This document shows positions 6,638 to 9,146 of a stretch of 9,146 nucleotides of DNA, one piece after another. This DNA comes from Acidobacteriota bacterium. GTDB lineage: Bacteria > Acidobacteriota > Terriglobia > UBA7540. The notes under the pieces were generated by a model, which had not been told where the DNA came from, did not search any database, and saw only the letters and a list, made by a program, of their open reading frames with translations. Position 1 is the first letter of the stretch. Each line of letters opens with the position of its first letter. Both the position numbers and the translations under genes were made by a program. The DNA lies in the NCBI GenBank assembly GCA_021789565.1, contig JAJYJL010000230.1, positions 1 through 9,146 of the forward strand, given 5' to 3'.

Positions 6638-6666
6638 CGCCGCTCGGCCTTATCAGGATAGCGGCG
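6638..6666. repeat. GC-rich inverted repeat, 7-bp perfect arms
   Basis: CGCCGCT (6638-6644) and AGCGGCG (6660-6666) are perfect arms around 15 bases, within which CCT/AGG can add three pairs. No T-run follows on either strand, so it is not a canonical terminator. It lies 11 bp from the perfect palindrome at 6678. Confidence 0.4.
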
Positions 6667-6677
6667 AATGGTTAACG

Positions 6678-6693
6678 ATTCACATATGTGAAT
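6678..6693. promoter_or_regulatory. 16-bp perfect palindrome, candidate operator
   Basis: ATTCACATATGTGAAT is a perfect palindrome with no spacer, centred at 6685/6686, about 170 bp upstream of the TPR start codon. Its TCACA and TGTGA halves are inside-out relative to a CRP site, so CRP is unlikely. The size suits a dimeric helix-turn-helix regulator of another family, which I cannot name. Confidence 0.45.
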
Positions 6694-6789
6694 TTGGATC
6701 AGGAATTCCATCGGTTGGCTGTTTTCGCCAGAATTCAAGGGCTTTTGCCCACCACACAAATGACAAAAAACGTCAGCGATTCATTTGCG

Positions 6790-6804
6790 GGAGCACGTTG
6801 CTCC
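6790..6804. repeat. 15-bp inverted repeat GGAGCA-CGT-TGCTCC
   Basis: Perfect 6-bp arms lie around a 3-bp centre in the middle of the intergenic region, with no associated promoter. It may be a distal operator or a chance dyad. Confidence 0.3.
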
Positions 6805-6912
6805 GTCAGCAATACTCCGCTGTGCACAACCCCACCCTCGGTTTGTTGTCTGTTCCCCAATCAATTGCCGCTAACAATCGGATGTTGGGCGACGCCTCGT
6901 GCGAACGAAAAG

Positions 6913-6930
6913 TGTTCAATGGATTGAACA
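6913..6930. promoter_or_regulatory. candidate IclR-family operator, copy 2 (upstream of the TonB-receptor promoter)
   Basis: TGTTCAAT-GG-ATTGAACA is an inverted repeat with perfect 8-bp arms. Bases 6914-6930 match 15 of 17 with the dyad at 2588-2604 in the IclR-family gene's leader. Its centre is about 70 bp upstream of the predicted receptor start point, a usual place for an activator site. I noticed no further copy of the box elsewhere in the window. Confidence 0.55.
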
Positions 6931-6957
6931 ACTGTTACCGGAAGGCCCGATTCACAC

Positions 6958-6985
6958 TTGACTGTCCAATTGGTGGGCATAGAAT
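6958..6985 (+). promoter_or_regulatory. predicted sigma70-type promoter of the TonB-dependent receptor
   Basis: TTGACT (6958-6963) and TAGAAT (6980-6985) each match five of six consensus bases, with a 16 bp spacer containing the palindrome CCAATTGG. The predicted start is near 6992, which gives a leader of about 195 nt. Confidence 0.5.
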
Positions 6986-6989
6986 GCCC
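6975..6989. promoter_or_regulatory. inverted repeat covering the -10 box of the receptor promoter
   Basis: GGGCAT-AGA-ATGCCC has perfect 6-bp arms with the TAGAAT -10 hexamer at its centre. A protein bound here would block promoter opening. It is unrelated in sequence to the candidate IclR-family box. Confidence 0.4.
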
Positions 6990-7186
6990 TCATTCGCGGG
7001 CTGGCTTAAGAAAATTATTTTTCTATGAGGGGTACCATTGATCTTGGCTAGACCATCCGTTCGGTGACCCTTCGCGGCATACAAATTCGGCCCCGGTGTG
7101 AGCTTCTGAGGTAAGACACGGGAATAGAGGGAGAGGTACGTGCTATAGGCGGACCGAATAATTTCTTTCCAAGACGGAGGCAAGAT

Positions 7187-9146
7187 ATGAAATGGTTCTT
7201 TCTTTCAGGTATGAGGGCTAATGCCAAAGGGGTGCGAATCTGCCTTCAAATCTTGTGGTTGGCGCCTTTGGCAGTTCTTGCTTGCTCACTTGCCGCTTTG
7301 GCGCAAACAAGCTTGTCAACCATACGGGGAACCGTGACGGACCAGTCGGGAGCTTTAGTGCCCGGAGTCGAGGTCAAACTGGTCGATATGTCGACGAACG
7401 ACGTTGTCAGAACTGTCGTCACGGATGACCATGGTAACTACGAGATACCCGATGTTAAAGGAGGTCATTACCAACTCACTGCCTCTCATACTGGCTTCGC
7501 CACATATACCGAAACGAACATTTTTCTGGCCAGCAACGAAACCAGGCGTGTTGACCCTGTGCTGCATGTGGGTTCAACTGCAACGCAAGTAACCGTGAGC
7601 GGAGCGGCGAAGGTCATTCAAACCGAAGGTGGAGAAATCGGCGGTACGCTCTCTGCCAATACCTACCAAAACCTTCCAATCCCCGGCAACTCGTATTCGT
7701 CTCCATTAGATCCGCTGGCCACTATGCCCCTTGTACAGATGGATAGGGAATGGGGTGTCTCCGTTGCTGGTCAGTCTGGCAACCAGCTCAATATGGCAAT
7801 GGATGGTGTCCTCGAAGAGAACTTCAACACTCAGACCGTAAATATGGAAGACGCGAGTGAGCTTAAGCTCATGGCGGTAGATAACGGTGCAGAGAACAGC
7901 CGAATTGCGACTTTCGATGTCGTCACTAAACGCGGTTCGGATAAATTTCACGGTGAAGTCGAATACTACCTACGCAACTCAGCTTTGGGTGCGAGAGGGT
8001 TCTTTGATTCAAGTAAACAACCGATCATTTATAATACAATTACCGCGGAGGCCTCCGGTCCAATTGGACACCAAACCTTTTTCTATGGCATGTGGAATGG
8101 CGAGAGGGTTAAACAACACACATCCTACCTGACAACTGTTCCTACGGATTTAATGCGCGCCGGGGATTTCTCCGAGTTGCTGCCCTCGAATGTCATTACA
8201 AACCCGGCGACCGGGGCGCCTTATCCAGGGAACATTATCCCCCCGTCTGATCTCAGCTCCTCTCCGGCTTCAGCCGTCGCTTTGGCGACGCAAAGCAATT
8301 ACATTCCAAGGCCAAACTTCGGCGGGGCAAACGCGCTATATGACAATTACCAGTTTGTTTGGCCATATCCTGGAGACCAATTCGACGCTAATGTTTATGT
8401 CGCCAGAATAGATCACACGTTTTCCAGCAAGGACTCTATGTATGGAAGGTTCTCCAGTTACTTACCTCTTTATGTCCTGGCGGGAAATTATCCTTCCATG
8501 GGATGGACACGCTTAAGGCATAGCTACTCCTGGGCCTTCAACGAAACCCACATCTTCTCTCAGAATTTGCTCAATTCATTCCAGTTCGGCGGTAATTATG
8601 ACGGTATCGACGATGGCAAGACGGTCGACGGATTCAAGCCTATCAATGGCGATGCCGTCGTATCCACGATTGGACTCCAGGGTGTAAATCCTGGCGGTTT
8701 ATCCGCTATGGGTTTCCCAGAGATGGATATTTCCGGATTGCCTTCCATGTCAGTCGAGGCAGGGGGGCATTACGCGCATAGCAAGAACTTCTCATACACT
8801 GATGGGTTAACCTGGGCGATGGGCCGGCATGTGGCCAAGTTCGGGGCTCAGATTCGCACGTACAGTGACTACAATGGGCAGGTTCCAAATGGAACGTACG
8901 GCAACTTCTCATTTGATGGCCGTTTCACGGGTTATCCCTATGCCGATTTCTTATTGGGTCTTCCAGGCACAAGTACGAGGCTCACTCCGATCGTCGGAAG
9001 AACTCAGCAAGCCTATGAAATGGGATTCTATGCGACCGATACTTTCAAGGTTAACAGGCGCTTAACCCTGACATACGGAGTGCGCTGGGACCGTTTCGGA
9101 TCACCGACCTATCAGGATGGCTTGCAGTACAATTGGGACGCGGCCA
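7187..9146 (+). CDS. TonB-dependent receptor with N-terminal carboxypeptidase-regulatory-like domain, 3' end beyond the window
   Basis: The frame is open from ATG 7187 to the window end (653 codons), and GGAGG (7176-7180) lies 6 nt upstream of the start. A signal peptide ends about ALAAL-A|Q (cleavage after ~39). Residues ~45-125 form a CarboxypepD_reg-like beta-sandwich (IRGTVTDQSGALVPGVEVKL, then TDDHGNYEIPDVKGGHYQLT). The plug follows (~155-265), with the usual NQLNMAMDGV and VVTKRGSDKFHGEVEYYLRN motifs. After ~265 the sequence is outer-membrane beta-barrel, with alternating aromatic strands such as LTLTYGVRWDRFG near the edge. The architecture is that of the large Oar/SusC-like receptors abundant in Acidobacteriota, usually about 1000-1200 aa, so roughly half is present. 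They import bulky ligands, often glycans, with TonB energy. The substrate is unknown. The upstream region has a strong promoter and several dyads, one matching the IclR-gene operator candidate. Confidence 0.93.
   Translation, partial: MKWFFLSGMRANAKGVRICLQILWLAPLAVLACSLAALAQTSLSTIRGTVTDQSGALVPGVEVKLVDMSTNDVVRTVVTDDHGNYEIPDVKGGHYQLTASHTGFATYTETNIFLASNETRRVDPVLHVGSTATQVTVSGAAKVIQTEGGEIGGTLSANTYQNLPIPGNSYSSPLDPLATMPLVQMDREWGVSVAGQSGNQLNMAMDGVLEENFNTQTVNMEDASELKLMAVDNGAENSRIATFDVVTKRGSDKFHGEVEYYLRNSALGARGFFDSSKQPIIYNTITAEASGPIGHQTFFYGMWNGERVKQHTSYLTTVPTDLMRAGDFSELLPSNVITNPATGAPYPGNIIPPSDLSSSPASAVALATQSNYIPRPNFGGANALYDNYQFVWPYPGDQFDANVYVARIDHTFSSKDSMYGRFSSYLPLYVLAGNYPSMGWTRLRHSYSWAFNETHIFSQNLLNSFQFGGNYDGIDDGKTVDGFKPINGDAVVSTIGLQGVNPGGLSAMGFPEMDISGLPSMSVEAGGHYAHSKNFSYTDGLTWAMGRHVAKFGAQIRTYSDYNGQVPNGTYGNFSFDGRFTGYPYADFLLGLPGTSTRLTPIVGRTQQAYEMGFYATDTFKVNRRLTLTYGVRWDRFGSPTYQDGLQYNWDAA

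Larger units (their letters stand above)
6509..7186. other. 678-bp divergent intergenic region, no credible gene, rich in inverted repeats
   Basis: This region separates the divergent TPR and TonB-receptor genes. Open frames inside it (for example 6570-7028 and 6688-6927, plus strand) give sequences without domain features and with little amphipathic or compositional sense, so I do not call genes. It holds the dyads listed separately (6536-6567, 6638-6666, 6678-6693, 6790-6804, 6913-6930, 6975-6989) and a good promoter for the receptor. I could not place a convincing promoter for the TPR gene. Confidence 0.7.

Noticed and set aside
6678..6693. CRP/FNR binding site
   Set aside because: The TGTGA and TCACA halves are in the reverse order and spacing to a CRP box, and the FNR core TTGAT-N4-ATCAA is absent.
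7009..7024. AGAAAA-TTAT-TTTTCT as an attenuator or terminator in the receptor leader
   Set aside because: The stem is entirely A-T except one pair and is not followed by a T-run; too weak to call.
6570..7028. Plus-strand open frame (152 codons) in the large intergenic region
   Set aside because: Translation looks random, and the frame crosses several dyads and the receptor promoter; no good start context.

Overview
The window looks like chromosomal DNA from an Acidobacteriota-type Gram-negative bacterium (Solibacter/Bryobacter/Terriglobia-like). The evidence is the gene content: an outer-membrane TonB-dependent receptor with an N-terminal carboxypeptidase-regulatory-like domain, a Tat-exported seven-repeat VCBS/FG-GAP protein ending in an ASPIC/UnbV domain (CRTAC1 family), and a secreted TPR protein. 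This set is very common in that phylum. The assignment comes from family recognition only; no rRNA or other marker gene is present. I see no insertion sequence, integrase, tRNA or CRISPR array.

Layout from left to right. (1) Minus strand, 1-288: the first 96 residues of a membrane acyltransferase of the HGSNAT/DUF5009 (COG4299) type, cut by the left edge. (2) Minus strand, 382-2334: a secreted protein that joins a glutamine-amidotransferase-like fold to a NodB-type polysaccharide deacetylase domain; it precedes gene 1 in an apparent operon. (3) A ~200 bp divergent promoter region (about 2422-2623). (4) Plus strand, 2624-3394: an IclR-family regulator. (5) Plus strand, 3592-5313: the Tat-exported CRTAC1-like protein. 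(6) Minus strand, 5288-6508: a TPR protein whose 3' end overlaps that of gene 5 by 26 bp. (7) A 678 bp intergenic region dense in inverted repeats (6509-7186). (8) Plus strand, 7187 to the right edge: the first 653 codons of the TonB-dependent receptor, open at the window end.

The most interesting signal is regulatory. Two near-identical 17-bp dyads, sharing 15 of 17 bases and both palindromic (GTTCA[A/T]T[A/G]GATTGAACA), occur only in two intergenic regions. One lies just downstream of the predicted iclR-family promoter (2588-2604). The other lies about 70 bp upstream of the predicted start point of the TonB-receptor promoter (6914-6930). This suggests that the IclR-type protein represses itself and controls the receptor more than 3.5 kb away. 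The -35 boxes of the divergent regulator and deacetylase promoters also overlap inside a separate perfect 13-bp dyad. The receptor's -10 box sits inside a third dyad.

Taken together, I infer an IclR-controlled locus for acquiring or remodelling an acylated or amino-sugar glycan: outer-membrane uptake (TonB receptor), secreted deacetylation (NodB-type domain) and membrane acetyl transfer (HGSNAT-type). The CRTAC1 and TPR proteins would be accessory exported proteins. The substrate cannot be read from the sequence.
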